The notes beneath the pieces were generated by a model. That model was not told the origin of the DNA, made no database searches, and was given only the letters and a program-made list of their open reading frames with translations. A stretch of 64,000 bases of DNA from Roseovarius pelagicus (GTDB lineage Bacteria > Pseudomonadota > Alphaproteobacteria > Rhodobacterales > Rhodobacteraceae): NCBI RefSeq assembly GCF_025639885.1, contig NZ_CP106738.1, forward strand, positions 1,612,001 to 1,676,000, in the 5' to 3' direction. Of the stretch, positions 46,393 to 54,810 are shown in pieces. The position numbers and the translations under genes are program-made. The stretch's first letter is position 1; each line of letters begins with the position of its first letter.

Positions 46393-46766
46393 GCCCATAG
46401 GCTCCTTGCTATCCAGACACCGACCATCAACGCACCGATCGACCCGATTACGGACAGGCCCACATATGTTCCCGCCGCCCAGACCTGACCGCGCTCGAAC
46501 AACGTGAACGCCTCCAGCGAGAATGCCGAAAACGTCGTGAAGCCCCCCAACAGGCCAGTCATTACGAACGGATTCAGCCCGCCCAACCCCTTGTGAAACG
46601 ACAGCACAACAAACACTCCCATCAGAAACGATCCGATGATGTTCACCGTCAGAATCGCCACGGGAAAGCCCTGCCCGCTGAGGCGAACCAGGCCAAGCCC
46701 GACGCCAAACCGCGCCGCAGCCCCCATCGCACCGCCCAGCGCCACATATAGAAAGGTCATGATCAT
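46389..46766 (-). CDS. crcB: Fluoride exporter CrcB/Fluc
   Basis: 125 residues from ATG 46766 (ATG 46760 is also possible). Four transmembrane helices; hallmark GGAMGAAARFG near the N-terminus, NIIGSFLMG in helix 2 and GGFTTFSAFSLE in helix 3, the fluoride-binding track. The dual-topology dimer exports fluoride through the inner membrane. First gene of the four-gene chain with ATGA overlaps. No fluoride riboswitch was recognised upstream. Confidence 0.94.
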   Translation of the reverse strand: MIMTFLYVALGGAMGAAARFGVGLGLVRLSGQGFPVAILTVNIIGSFLMGVFVVLSFHKGLGGLNPFVMTGLLGGFTTFSAFSLEAFTLFERGQVWAAGTYVGLSVIGSIGALMVGVWIARSLWA

Positions 46767-46897
46767 GGCCGCGTCTGTCGCGCGCCACCCCCACTTTGTC
46801 AAGCTGCGCAAATGCACGCGCGGATGCCGGGAATGGGCTGTCTTACGTGCGTTGGTGGCGCTAACGTGCCCCCTGAACCCCCCATGAAGAGGCCCCC

Positions 46898-48160
46898 ATG
46901 ACCCTTGATGCCCCCAGTTTGCTGCGCCAGCTCTTTGACCGCGCGGTAGAGGTTGCCGACCCAATGCAGAGTCTCGCCGCCGTACTGCCTCCCAAACCCG
47001 CCGGGCGTGTGGTGATCATCGGCGCGGGCAAGGCATCGGCGCGCATGGCCGAGGCGGTCGAGGCCGCGTGGGGTCCATGCGAGGGGCTGGTCATCACCCG
47101 CTATGGATATGCCCGCCCCTGCGCCGGGATCGAGATTGTCGAGGCCGCACATCCGGTGCCCGACGCCGCAGGCATGCAGGCCACGCGCCGAATGCTCGAC
47201 CTCGTGTCAGGTTTGGGCGCGGACGATTTCGTCCTCGCGCTCATTTCCGGTGGCGGCTCTGCCTTGCTGACCGCACCTGCGGGCGATATCACGCTGGCCG
47301 AAAAACAGGCGTTGACCGACGCGCTGCTGGCCAGCGGTGCCCCCATTGGCGAGATCAACGGCATCCGTAAACAAATATCGGCCGTAAAAGGCGGCAAGCT
47401 AGCCGCCGCCGCATACCCTGCCCGCATGCTGGCATTGATGATCTCCGACGTACCCGGTGACGACCCCGGCGATATCGCCAGCGGCCCGACCGTGGGCAGT
47501 ACCGGCGACGCCGCGCGCGCATTGGCGGCATTGAACCGCTGGAACGTCACGCCGCCTGCATCGATCACCACGTATCTGACCGCAGGCGGCGCGCCACTGG
47601 CCCCGGAAGACATACGCCTTAGTCATGTGCAGAACGTGATCTACGCCGCGCCCTCGCAGTCGCTGGCAGCCGCCGCCGAACTGGCGCAGACGGCAGGCAT
47701 CAAGGTCGACATTCTCGGTGACGCGCTGGAAGGCGAAGCGCGCGATGTGGCTCGTGCCCATGCCGCCGCCGCGCTGGACAGACAAGCGGCCCTGCCGCCC
47801 GGCTCGCCCCCCGTTCTGCTACTGTCGGGCGGCGAACTGACCGTCACCCGGCGCGGCAACGGCGTCGGCGGACCAAACGCGGAATATGCGCTGGCACTGG
47901 CCATCGCACTGGACGCAGCGCCCGGCATTCACGCGATTGCCTGCGATACCGATGGCGTCGATGGTGCAGCCGAGGTAGCGGGCGCACTGATTGGTCCTGA
48001 TACGCTGAAGCAGGCAGCGGCAAAGGACGTCATCGCTGCGCAAGCGTTGTCCGATAACGACGCGCATCACTTTTTCGAACACATCGGTGGGCAAGTTGTG
48101 ACCGGGCCGACACTGACCAATGTGAACGATTTCCGCGCGATCCTGATCCAGCCGCGCTAA
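46898..48160 (+). CDS. Glycerate 2-kinase, MOFRL family
   Basis: 420 residues. N-terminal glycerate kinase domain with VVIIGAGKASARMAEA, the SGGGSALL loop and NGIRKQISAVKGGKLA, then a C-terminal MOFRL domain (GGELTVTRRGNGVGGPNAEY). It phosphorylates D-glycerate to 2-phosphoglycerate; in methylotroph-type and serine-cycle metabolism this recycles one-carbon-derived carbon. Older annotations call it hydroxypyruvate reductase TtuD. Divergent from crcB across a 131-base gap; SD AAGAGGCC precedes the ATG. Confidence 0.92.
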   Translation: MTLDAPSLLRQLFDRAVEVADPMQSLAAVLPPKPAGRVVIIGAGKASARMAEAVEAAWGPCEGLVITRYGYARPCAGIEIVEAAHPVPDAAGMQATRRMLDLVSGLGADDFVLALISGGGSALLTAPAGDITLAEKQALTDALLASGAPIGEINGIRKQISAVKGGKLAAAAYPARMLALMISDVPGDDPGDIASGPTVGSTGDAARALAALNRWNVTPPASITTYLTAGGAPLAPEDIRLSHVQNVIYAAPSQSLAAAAELAQTAGIKVDILGDALEGEARDVARAHAAAALDRQAALPPGSPPVLLLSGGELTVTRRGNGVGGPNAEYALALAIALDAAPGIHAIACDTDGVDGAAEVAGALIGPDTLKQAAAKDVIAAQALSDNDAHHFFEHIGGQVVTGPTLTNVNDFRAILIQPR

Positions 48161-48172
48161 GGGTGCAAAGGC

Positions 48173-48742
48173 TCAGGCCGCGAGGCCCGTATGCTCCAGC
48201 AACGTGATCTGCGTATCGCCATAGCGCCGCGCGTCCAGCACCGTCAGGCCGGCAGGCGGGGCGACGACCGCGCTTTCCTCCCAGACGACCAACGCACCGG
48301 GGGCCAACCACCCCCCGGCCAGCGCCGCCGCCAGCGCCTGCTCGCCCAGACCGCGCGCATAAGGTGGATCAAGAAACACCAGATCAAATGCCGCACCATC
48401 AAGAGCGCCAATCCGCCGCGCATCCCGACGCAGCACGCGTGTCTCGTCCTCGGCCCGGCAGAGCGCGATATTCTCGGACAACAGCCCCTGCGCCTTGCGC
48501 CCATTCTCGACAAAACACACATGCGCCGCGCCGCGCGACAGCGCCTCCAGACCCAGCGCGCCGGTACCCGCGAACAGGTCCAGCACACGCGCATCCGGAT
48601 GCGGCGCACCATGCGAATTGCTCAATACGTTGAACAGGCTCTCGCGCACCCGATCTGCCGTAGGGCGCAATTGCGCAACCACGTCCCCCTTGCCGACCGA
48701 AGCAAGCCGCCGCCCGCGAAAATCGCCACCAATGATTCTCAC
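48173..48742 (-). CDS. rsmD: 16S rRNA (guanine966-N2)-methyltransferase
   Basis: 189 residues. RsmD family start MRIIGGDFRGRRL, SAM-binding DLFAGTGALGLEALSRGA and the catalytic FLDPPYARGL (DPPY). Methylates G966 of 16S rRNA during 30S assembly. Its ATG overlaps the stop of the ferredoxin reductase gene. Convergent with the glycerate kinase, 12 bases apart. Confidence 0.96.
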   Translation of the reverse strand: MRIIGGDFRGRRLASVGKGDVVAQLRPTADRVRESLFNVLSNSHGAPHPDARVLDLFAGTGALGLEALSRGAAHVCFVENGRKAQGLLSENIALCRAEDETRVLRRDARRIGALDGAAFDLVFLDPPYARGLGEQALAAALAGGWLAPGALVVWEESAVVAPPAGLTVLDARRYGDTQITLLEHTGLAA

Positions 48743-49949
48743 CCGCGCAACAGCGCCTTCAACTCGGTTCCAGTGTCGGCCACCGCTGCCGGATCGGGTG
48801 ACTTGCCTGCATCAATCAACCGTTTGCCGACCATATAGGCGCGCGGCTCGTTCATCGCATCGACCGCCAACAGCGTGTCGCCCTTGTAATACCAGAACGA
48901 GGTCGATCCCTCAGCGTCACCCGGCCGCGTCACGATCCGGTCATAGCCAGTGTTCAGCCCGGCAATCTGCAGCTTGACGTCATATTGATCCGACCAAAAC
49001 CACGGCTGCGGCACATAGGTCTTTTGCGCACCCATGATGTTCTCGGCCACGCATTCCGCCATATCAATCGCGTTTGGCACGCTCTCCAGCCGGCTGCGTC
49101 CGCCATTATGCGGAAAGGATGCGCAATCACCCGCCGCCCAGATCGCCGGGTCGCTTGTCTGGCCCAACGCGTTCACCTTGATACCGTTCTCGATCATCAG
49201 TCCCGACATTTCCGCCAGCCCGGTGCCGGGGGCAATACCCACCCCGACAATCACGAAATCAACCGTCAGTTCGCTGCCATCACTCAGACGCGCACCGGTC
49301 ACGCTGCCCTCGCCCAGCAATGTCTCCAGTCCCAGCCCCTCGCGGATGTCGACATCATGCGACGTATGCAGCGCGCGAAAGTAATCTGACGTCTCGGGGG
49401 CCGCGACCCGTTGCAGGATCCGATCCGCCATCTCGACCAGCGTGACCTTCAGCCCCTTGCTGGCCGCCACGGCCGCCGCTTCCAGTCCGATATATCCCCC
49501 CCGACGATCAACACATGTTTACCGGATACGCACCGCGGCGCCATCGCATCCACATCATTCAGATCGCGCACAACAAACACGCCATCCAGTTCGCCGCCGA
49601 TCGATGCAGGCAGCCGCCGGGGCGTCGAACCTGTCGTCAGAACCAGATGATCATACGGCAACCGATCCTCGCCGACATGCACCTCGCGCCCCTCGCGATC
49701 AATCGCCGTGACCCGCTCGCCCAGACGCAGCTCAATCCCGTTTTCGCTATAAAAGCTTTCTGGCCGAAGATAGAGCCGCTCCAACGCCATCTCACCCAAT
49801 AGGTATTTTTTGGACAATGGCGGACGTTGATAGGGCGGCGCGGCCTCTTCACCAATAAGTGTGATCTGCCCCTCAAAGCCCGAATTCCGCAGCTTCGCCA
49901 CCAGTGACGATCCCGCCTGTCCGGCCCCGATCACAACGACATTGGTCAT
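48739..49949 (-). pseudogene. FAD-dependent ferredoxin/rubredoxin reductase, interrupted by a single-base frameshift
   Basis: Start ATG 49949 behind AGGAGAGCGGG. The N-terminal frame has FAD motif GAGQAG, PPYQRPPLSK and the FAD-binding TTGSTPRRL, then LIVGG, and loses phase at a run of seven G (plus-strand C 49496-49502). With eight G the frame reads VGGGYIGLEAAAVAASKG, the canonical NAD(P) Rossmann loop, and continues to the stop at 48739 with WAAGDCASFPH (second FAD motif). The restored protein has 403 residues, normal for putidaredoxin-reductase-type enzymes that reduce ferredoxins serving monooxygenases. It could in principle serve the Rieske enzyme at 1765, but distance makes that a guess. 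Same G8-to-G7 change as in the sensor kinase. Confidence 0.88.
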
Positions 49950-50042
49950 CCCGCTCTCCTGCTGATTTAAAGAGTTAACATCTGCTGCATAGCGCCTATA
50001 TCTATAACAACGCCAATTACAAATGACAGACAGGATACGACA

Positions 50043-50531
50043 ATGACGATCACCAAAGGCGACACCGTTCCGGCATCTACCCTCGTAGCAATGGGCGCCG
50101 ACGGCCCTGCCCCCGTCGATCTGGCCACCAAGCTGGCTGGCCGCAAGGTGGTGATTTTCGCCGTGCCAGGCGCCTTTACTCCCACCTGCCACTCGGCCCA
50201 TGTTCCCAGCTTCGTGCGCACAAAATCCGATTTCGACGCCAAGGGTGTGGACGAAATCATCTGCGTCAGTGTCAATGACCCCTTCGTGATGAAGAGCTGG
50301 GGCGAAGCCACTGGCGCGACAGAGGCAGGCATTACCATGCTGGGCGACCCCGAGGCCACCTTCACCAAGGCCATCGGCATGGAATTCTCTGCCCCGCCGG
50401 CAGGCCTCATCGACCGCTCCAAACGCTACGCCATGGTGGTAGAGGACGGCACCGTGACCGTAATGCAGGCCGAAGAAAACCCCGGCACTTGCGAGGTCTC
50501 GGGCGGCGAAGCCCTGCTCGCGTCCCTCTGA
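50043..50531 (+). CDS. Prx5-family peroxiredoxin
   Basis: 162 residues. Peroxidatic Cys49 in the motif PGAFTPTCH and a second cysteine near residue 151 (NPGTCEVSGG), within a complete atypical Prx5/AhpE-type thioredoxin fold. Reduces peroxides with glutathione or glutaredoxin as likely donor, in the cytoplasm. Divergent from the ferredoxin reductase. A GC hairpin follows at 50557-50578. Confidence 0.92.
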   Translation: MTITKGDTVPASTLVAMGADGPAPVDLATKLAGRKVVIFAVPGAFTPTCHSAHVPSFVRTKSDFDAKGVDEIICVSVNDPFVMKSWGEATGATEAGITMLGDPEATFTKAIGMEFSAPPAGLIDRSKRYAMVVEDGTVTVMQAEENPGTCEVSGGEALLASL

Positions 50532-50556
50532 ATCTGTAGCACAGCAGAGCGCCCCA

Positions 50557-50578
50557 CGCCCCAAAACGTTTCGGGGCG
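50557..50578 (+). terminator. Hairpin after the peroxiredoxin gene
   Basis: CGCCCC / GGGGCG stem with a 10-base loop containing AAACGTTT, 25 bases after the stop. No T-run. Confidence 0.45.
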
Positions 50579-50642
50579 AACTCGTAGCTCGAGATAGTCC
50601 CGAACCGCTCTGGTTCTTCTTGCCGTCAATATCCTGGGGGTC

Positions 50643-50659
50643 TGGGGGTGAAACCCCCA
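50643..50659 (-). terminator. Hairpin after phhB
   Basis: TGGGGGT-GAA-ACCCCCA, a 7-bp perfect stem with a 3-base loop, 12 bases after the phhB stop on the minus strand. Probably ends the ridA-gdpD-GNAT-phhB operon; no T-run follows. Confidence 0.5.
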
Positions 50660-50671
50660 AGCCTACCGCAG

Positions 50672-50968
50672 CTATCCTGCCAGCGTGTCCATCTTGCGTG
50701 CCAGCTTTGCATCCAACGCGCTCAGCCCATCCACATCATGCGTGGTCAGCGTCACCACCACCCGGTTATAGACATTCGACCACTCGGGATGGTGATCCCA
50801 CTTCTCGGCCCAGATCGCAGCTCGGGTCATGAACCCGAACGCCTCGGCAAAATCCGTGAACTTATAGGTTTTGCGGATCGCATCGCGCCCCTCCACCATC
50901 GCCCAGCCGCCGTCCAGCAACGGGGCCAGCATTGTGTCGCGCGCGGTATCGCTCAGTTTGTCGGTCAC
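50672..50968 (-). CDS. phhB: 4a-hydroxytetrahydrobiopterin dehydratase
   Basis: 98 residues, standard PCD/DCoH size. Motif [17 protein letters not shown] and catalytic histidines in [13 protein letters not shown] with the later TTHDVDGLS. Recycles pterin cofactor after aromatic amino-acid hydroxylation. Overlaps the GNAT-family gene by ATGA; no phenylalanine hydroxylase is adjacent. Confidence 0.93.
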   Translation of the reverse strand: MTDKLSDTARDTMLAPLLDGGWAMVEGRDAIRKTYKFTDFAEAFGFMTRAAIWAEKWDHHPEWSNVYNRVVVTLTTHDVDGLSALDAKLARKMDTLAG

Positions 50969-52152
50969 AGGTTATCCTCCACCTTTGTCTTACGAAACGG
51001 GCCATATGCCGTCAGAATGTCGATCTCCTGATCCACCGCATCCTTTTCCGCCTCCAGATACCGCGCGACCGCCTCGGCGAATCCGGTATCCGCCAACCAG
51101 TGTAGCGAATGCGTGGTGACGGGCATGTATCCGCGCGCCAGTTTATGTTCTCCCTGCGCCCCGGCCTCGACGCGGTCCAGCCCATGAGCGATGGCGTGTT
51201 CAATGGCACGGTAATAGCACAGTTCGAAATGCAGCGCGGGGTGATCCTCGATACAGCCCCAATACCGGCCAAAGAGCGCCTGCGCGCCGATCATGTTCAG
51301 CGCCCCCGCGACCGCCCGCCCATCGCGCCGTGCCAACACCAGCAGGATATCATCCCGTAACGTATCCTGTGCGATGTCGAAAAACGCCCGTGTCAGGTAC
51401 GGTGTGCCCCATTTGCGCGCGCCAGTGTCCTGATAGAACTGCCAGAACGCATCCCAGTGTGCGGGTTTGATGTCATCACCCGTCAGTGCCACGATCTCGC
51501 CGCCAAAATCCTGCGCGGTCCGGCGTTCCTTGCGGATATTCTTGCGCTTGCGCGCGTTCAGCTGCGCCAGAAAGCCTTCAAAGCTGTCATAGCCAGCATT
51601 CACCCAGTGAAATTGCTGACTGCTGCGCGGCATCAAACCCATCGCAGCCCCCGCCGCCGCCTCGTCCTCGGTGCAAAACGTGATATGCAGCGATGACAGC
51701 CCGTGTCGTTCGGCCATCTGTACCGCGCCCTGCACCAGCGCCGCGCGGCCCACGTGCTCGAACCCCGGCCGGGTCAGAAACCGTCGTCCGGTGGCAGGCG
51801 TAAAGGGCACCGCGATCTGCATTTTCGGATAGTAGCGCCCGCCGGCACTCTCATAGGCATGTGCCCAATTGTGATCGAATATATATTCGCCCTGACTGTG
51901 CGATTTGGCATAGAGCGGCGCGCAGGCGATCACCTCTCCGCCCTGTCGGACTGTCATGTATTGCGCCTGCCAGCCGGTGCCCGGTCCGACCGACCCGCTC
52001 TGCTCCAACGCCGACAGGAAACGATAGGTGGTAAATGGGTCGATGGGGCGGGCACCGCTCACAGCCTCGGGGCAGGCACACCCATCCCAATCGCGCGCGA
52101 CGATGTCCGACAGGCTGTCGTGGGTCTCGATGATCACTTCGGTGTCTGTCAT
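50965..52152 (-). CDS. GNAT/FemAB-like acyltransferase, DUF482 (peptidogalycan) family
   Basis: 395 residues from ATG 52152 (ATG 52173 possible; neither has a strong ribosome site). It matches the DUF482 group by features such as [36 protein letters not shown] and [12 protein letters not shown]. The fold is that of GNAT/FemX transferases, which move acyl or aminoacyl groups; the biological substrate is not known. Between gdpD and phhB in one operon. Confidence 0.87.
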   Translation of the reverse strand: MTDTEVIIETHDSLSDIVARDWDGCACPEAVSGARPIDPFTTYRFLSALEQSGSVGPGTGWQAQYMTVRQGGEVIACAPLYAKSHSQGEYIFDHNWAHAYESAGGRYYPKMQIAVPFTPATGRRFLTRPGFEHVGRAALVQGAVQMAERHGLSSLHITFCTEDEAAAGAAMGLMPRSSQQFHWVNAGYDSFEGFLAQLNARKRKNIRKERRTAQDFGGEIVALTGDDIKPAHWDAFWQFYQDTGARKWGTPYLTRAFFDIAQDTLRDDILLVLARRDGRAVAGALNMIGAQALFGRYWGCIEDHPALHFELCYYRAIEHAIAHGLDRVEAGAQGEHKLARGYMPVTTHSLHWLADTGFAEAVARYLEAEKDAVDQEIDILTAYGPFRKTKVEDNL

Positions 52153-52201
52153 GGCTTCATTATGCCTCGCCATGCCCAATCTGTGGTGTCCGCGCGCGGG
52201 A

Positions 52202-52972
52202 TCAAGCCGGAATCGCGGCCCGGTATCCCTCGAAGGTGATATTATGCGCAATGCGTCGCGCCTCGGCCTCTTGTGCGGCACTGCGCACGGTCCAGCACAG
52301 GATCGCGGCACCGCTTGCCTTGATCTCAGCCACGCGCGGACGATCAAGGTCGCTGACCTCGTGACTGATAAATGACGCCGCCGCCGTATCGAAATCCGGG
52401 ATGTCACGCAGCCGTGCGCGCAGACGGTCGTCAGGCAGTTCGGGCCACGCATCGGCACTGTAGCCGCTGGTCACGATCCCCCGAGATACGTCAGGGCACA
52501 GGTCTGCCAGCGCAATCACCGAATGCGGGTTGAACGACATCAGCGCCAACGGCCCTGCATATCCCGCCACCTCCCGAGCGACGGCGGCCTCCAGCCGTCC
52601 ATCTGTCACCCCCATCTCGCCGTGCTGGTCCTTCACCTCAACCAATAGCGGCACCCGGCCAGCCACCAACTCCAGCACTTCGGCGAAACTCGGCACGCAT
52701 TCGCGGCTTCCGCGCAGCGGTGTCGCCGCCAACGCGGTCGCGCTGGTTTGCTGCACCTTGCCTGTCGTCCCTGTCAGGCGCTCCAGATCATAGTCGTGAA
52801 ACACCACCGCCTGCCCGTCGCGTGTCAGTTGCAGGTCGATCTCTATACCGTACCCTGCATCCATCGCCGCGCGGATCGCTGCGCGGGAATTTTCCGGGCG
52901 GCCCGCACCCAGATCATGCAAAGCGCGATGCGCCACCGGCACATCGCGAAACGCCTGTGGTAGCAATGTCAT
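52202..52972 (-). CDS. Glycerophosphodiester phosphodiesterase
   Basis: 256 residues, GDPD TIM barrel. Catalytic pair His15 in AHRAL and the E-x-D motif (IEIDLQLTRDG), then FHDYDLERLTG. It hydrolyses glycerophosphodiesters such as glycerophosphocholine to glycerol-3-phosphate plus an alcohol; no signal peptide, so cytoplasmic like UgpQ. Overlaps ridA by 4 bases. It is far from the amine island but could feed choline into it. Confidence 0.92.
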   Translation of the reverse strand: MTLLPQAFRDVPVAHRALHDLGAGRPENSRAAIRAAMDAGYGIEIDLQLTRDGQAVVFHDYDLERLTGTTGKVQQTSATALAATPLRGSRECVPSFAEVLELVAGRVPLLVEVKDQHGEMGVTDGRLEAAVAREVAGYAGPLALMSFNPHSVIALADLCPDVSRGIVTSGYSADAWPELPDDRLRARLRDIPDFDTAAASFISHEVSDLDRPRVAEIKASGAAILCWTVRSAAQEAEARRIAHNITFEGYRAAIPA

Positions 52973-53430
52973 TTGATCTGAAAGATGCCTTCGATCTCGA
53001 CGGCGACGCCCAGCGGCAATGAGGCCGCAGAAACCGCTGCGCGCGCATGTTTACCCGCCTCGCCCAACGCCTCGCCAATGAAATCAGATGCGCCATTGAT
53101 GACGGTGGGCTGCTCGGTGTAATCCGGCGTCGAATTTACAAAGCCACCCAGCTTGACCACCCGGACCAGACGGTCCAGATCGCCGTCGCATGCCGCCTTG
53201 ACCTGCGCCAGCAGGTTGATCGCACAGACCTTCGCCGCCGCCGCACCGGCAGCCGTGTCCATGTTGTCACCCAGTTTACCGATCAGAAGGCCGCTCTCAT
53301 CCTTGGAGATCTGACCCGACACATAGAGCATGTCCCTGACCTGCACATAGGGCACGTAGTTGGCTGCTGGCGCCGGGGCGTCGGGCAATGTGACACCCAT
53401 CGCGGCCAGTTTTTCCTCGAATTTGCTCAT
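52969..53430 (-). CDS. RidA family protein
   Basis: 153 residues from ATG 53430 with GGAGG 8 bases upstream. RidA/YjgF-like fold of the longer subfamily (YVQVRDMLYVSGQISKD near the start, C-terminal AVSAASLPLGVAVEIEG with the conserved pocket). Members deaminate reactive enamine/imine intermediates of amino-acid metabolism. The classical active-site Arg of RidA is not obvious (the pocket reads SAASLP), so enzymatic function is less certain than in archetypal RidA. First gene of a four-gene operon. Confidence 0.88.
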   Translation of the reverse strand: MSKFEEKLAAMGVTLPDAPAPAANYVPYVQVRDMLYVSGQISKDESGLLIGKLGDNMDTAAGAAAAKVCAINLLAQVKAACDGDLDRLVRVVKLGGFVNSTPDYTEQPTVINGASDFIGEALGEAGKHARAAVSAASLPLGVAVEIEGIFQIK

Positions 53431-53508
53431 TCCGATATCCTCCGAAAGGGATTGCATTTCGCGCGGACGCTAACGCCCATTGCGCCGAATGGAAATGGCA
53501 ATCTGGCG

Positions 53509-54810
53509 TCATTCACGCAGCGCACGGTTGACGTAATCGCCCAGCGGTTTGATCAGATACTCCAGCGGCGTGTGATCACCGGTGCGCATATATGCCTCTG
53601 CGGACATGCCGGCAATCAGCACGATCCCCTCGGGCAGCTGTGTCGCAGCATCGCCCGCCAGCGCAATCTCGATCCGGTAATATGCCCTCTCGGTGGTCGC
53701 CTCGATCAGCACATCAGCAGACAGATGCGTGATCTGCCCCTCCAGTTCCGGCGACGTGCCCTTGTCGAAAGAGGGAAACCGCAATGTCACGCGCTGCCCC
53801 ATGGATACCCGGTCTCTCTGGCCGGGGTCGACCCGAGCCTCAATGTGCGAAATGCGGTTGAATGGAACGATCTGCATCATCGTGACGGCAGGCTGCACCA
53901 CAGTTCCACGGGTCAGCTTCCCCATGTCATGCACCCAGCCGTCAACCGGGGCAATCAGCCGTTGCGCCGCAATCCGGGTACGCAACGCGCGCGACCGTTC
54001 GCGCAAAACCCGCTCGCGGTGCAGAATATCGCGCAGTTTGCTGATCGCTTCCTCGCGCCGCCGGGTGCGCAAGGTCTGCCGTTCCGTTTGCAACGCGACG
54101 ATGCGCGCATGAGCCTGTGCAACCTGTGCAGCCAGATCACCGGCAACACCTGCCAACCGCGCCGCTTCCCGACGCAACGCCAGAACCCGACCCGCCTGCG
54201 CCAGACCCTTATCCAGCAACGCCTGTTGATCCTCCAGTTCTTCTGCGATCACCATCTGCTGTGTCGTGACGGCATCCTTTTGCGATTCCAGTCCGGCGAT
54301 TTGGGCCGCGATCAGCTGCATCCGCTGGTCCAATTGCGTCCCGATTTCCGCGTCTAGGGCGTCGCGCGCGCGCAGCAGGCTGCGCTGTCCCGCCATGACG
54401 TCCGCCAGTGCCGGATCGTCTGCTGCCATATCATCGGGGAACCGGATGCGCGCCGCGCCATCGCGCTCTGCCACCAGCCTTGCGTGACGTGCGCGCACTT
54501 CATTCAGCTCCGCCTGCACCAATGCCAGCTCCGACTGCAAATCGGCCGCATCCAACACGAGCAATATCTCTCCAGCCGCCACGCGTTGCCCCTCATGTAC
54601 ATTGACCTGTGCTACCACCCCTCCGCGCGGATGCTGGATGACATGCGACGGCTCGGACGACACCACGTGCGCCGGCACAACAAGGGCGCCTGCGATCTGC
54701 GCTTGCGATGCCCAGACCCCAAAGCCGCCGATCAGCAGCACCAGCGCCAGCGCCCCAAGGGTCAGGAAGCCGCGCACCGGAGCATCCGCCAGATCCGATC
54801 CCGTCCTCAC
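53509..54810 (-). CDS. Type I secretion membrane-fusion protein, HlyD/PrtE family
   Basis: 433 residues. One N-terminal membrane helix (about 15-38), a lipoyl/barrel-sandwich half, a long coiled coil (about 90-250), then the second barrel half with the HlyD beta-barrel (LIAPVDGWVHDMG). It spans the periplasm to link the ABC exporter with an outer-membrane TolC. Overlaps the exporter gene by ATGA. Confidence 0.92.
   Translation of the reverse strand: MRTGSDLADAPVRGFLTLGALALVLLIGGFGVWASQAQIAGALVVPAHVVSSEPSHVIQHPRGGVVAQVNVHEGQRVAAGEILLVLDAADLQSELALVQAELNEVRARHARLVAERDGAARIRFPDDMAADDPALADVMAGQRSLLRARDALDAEIGTQLDQRMQLIAAQIAGLESQKDAVTTQQMVIAEELEDQQALLDKGLAQAGRVLALRREAARLAGVAGDLAAQVAQAHARIVALQTERQTLRTRRREEAISKLRDILHRERVLRERSRALRTRIAAQRLIAPVDGWVHDMGKLTRGTVVQPAVTMMQIVPFNRISHIEARVDPGQRDRVSMGQRVTLRFPSFDKGTSPELEGQITHLSADVLIEATTERAYYRIEIALAGDAATQLPEGIVLIAGMSAEAYMRTGDHTPLEYLIKPLGDYVNRALRE

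Noticed and set aside
46767..46897. Possible fluoride riboswitch before crcB
   Set aside because: The gap does not show the pseudoknot-forming pattern I would expect, and the crcB leader is short.
53047..54357. 436-codon plus-strand open frame
   Set aside because: Shadow of RidA and the HlyD-type gene; Arg/His/Gln-rich with no recognisable domain.
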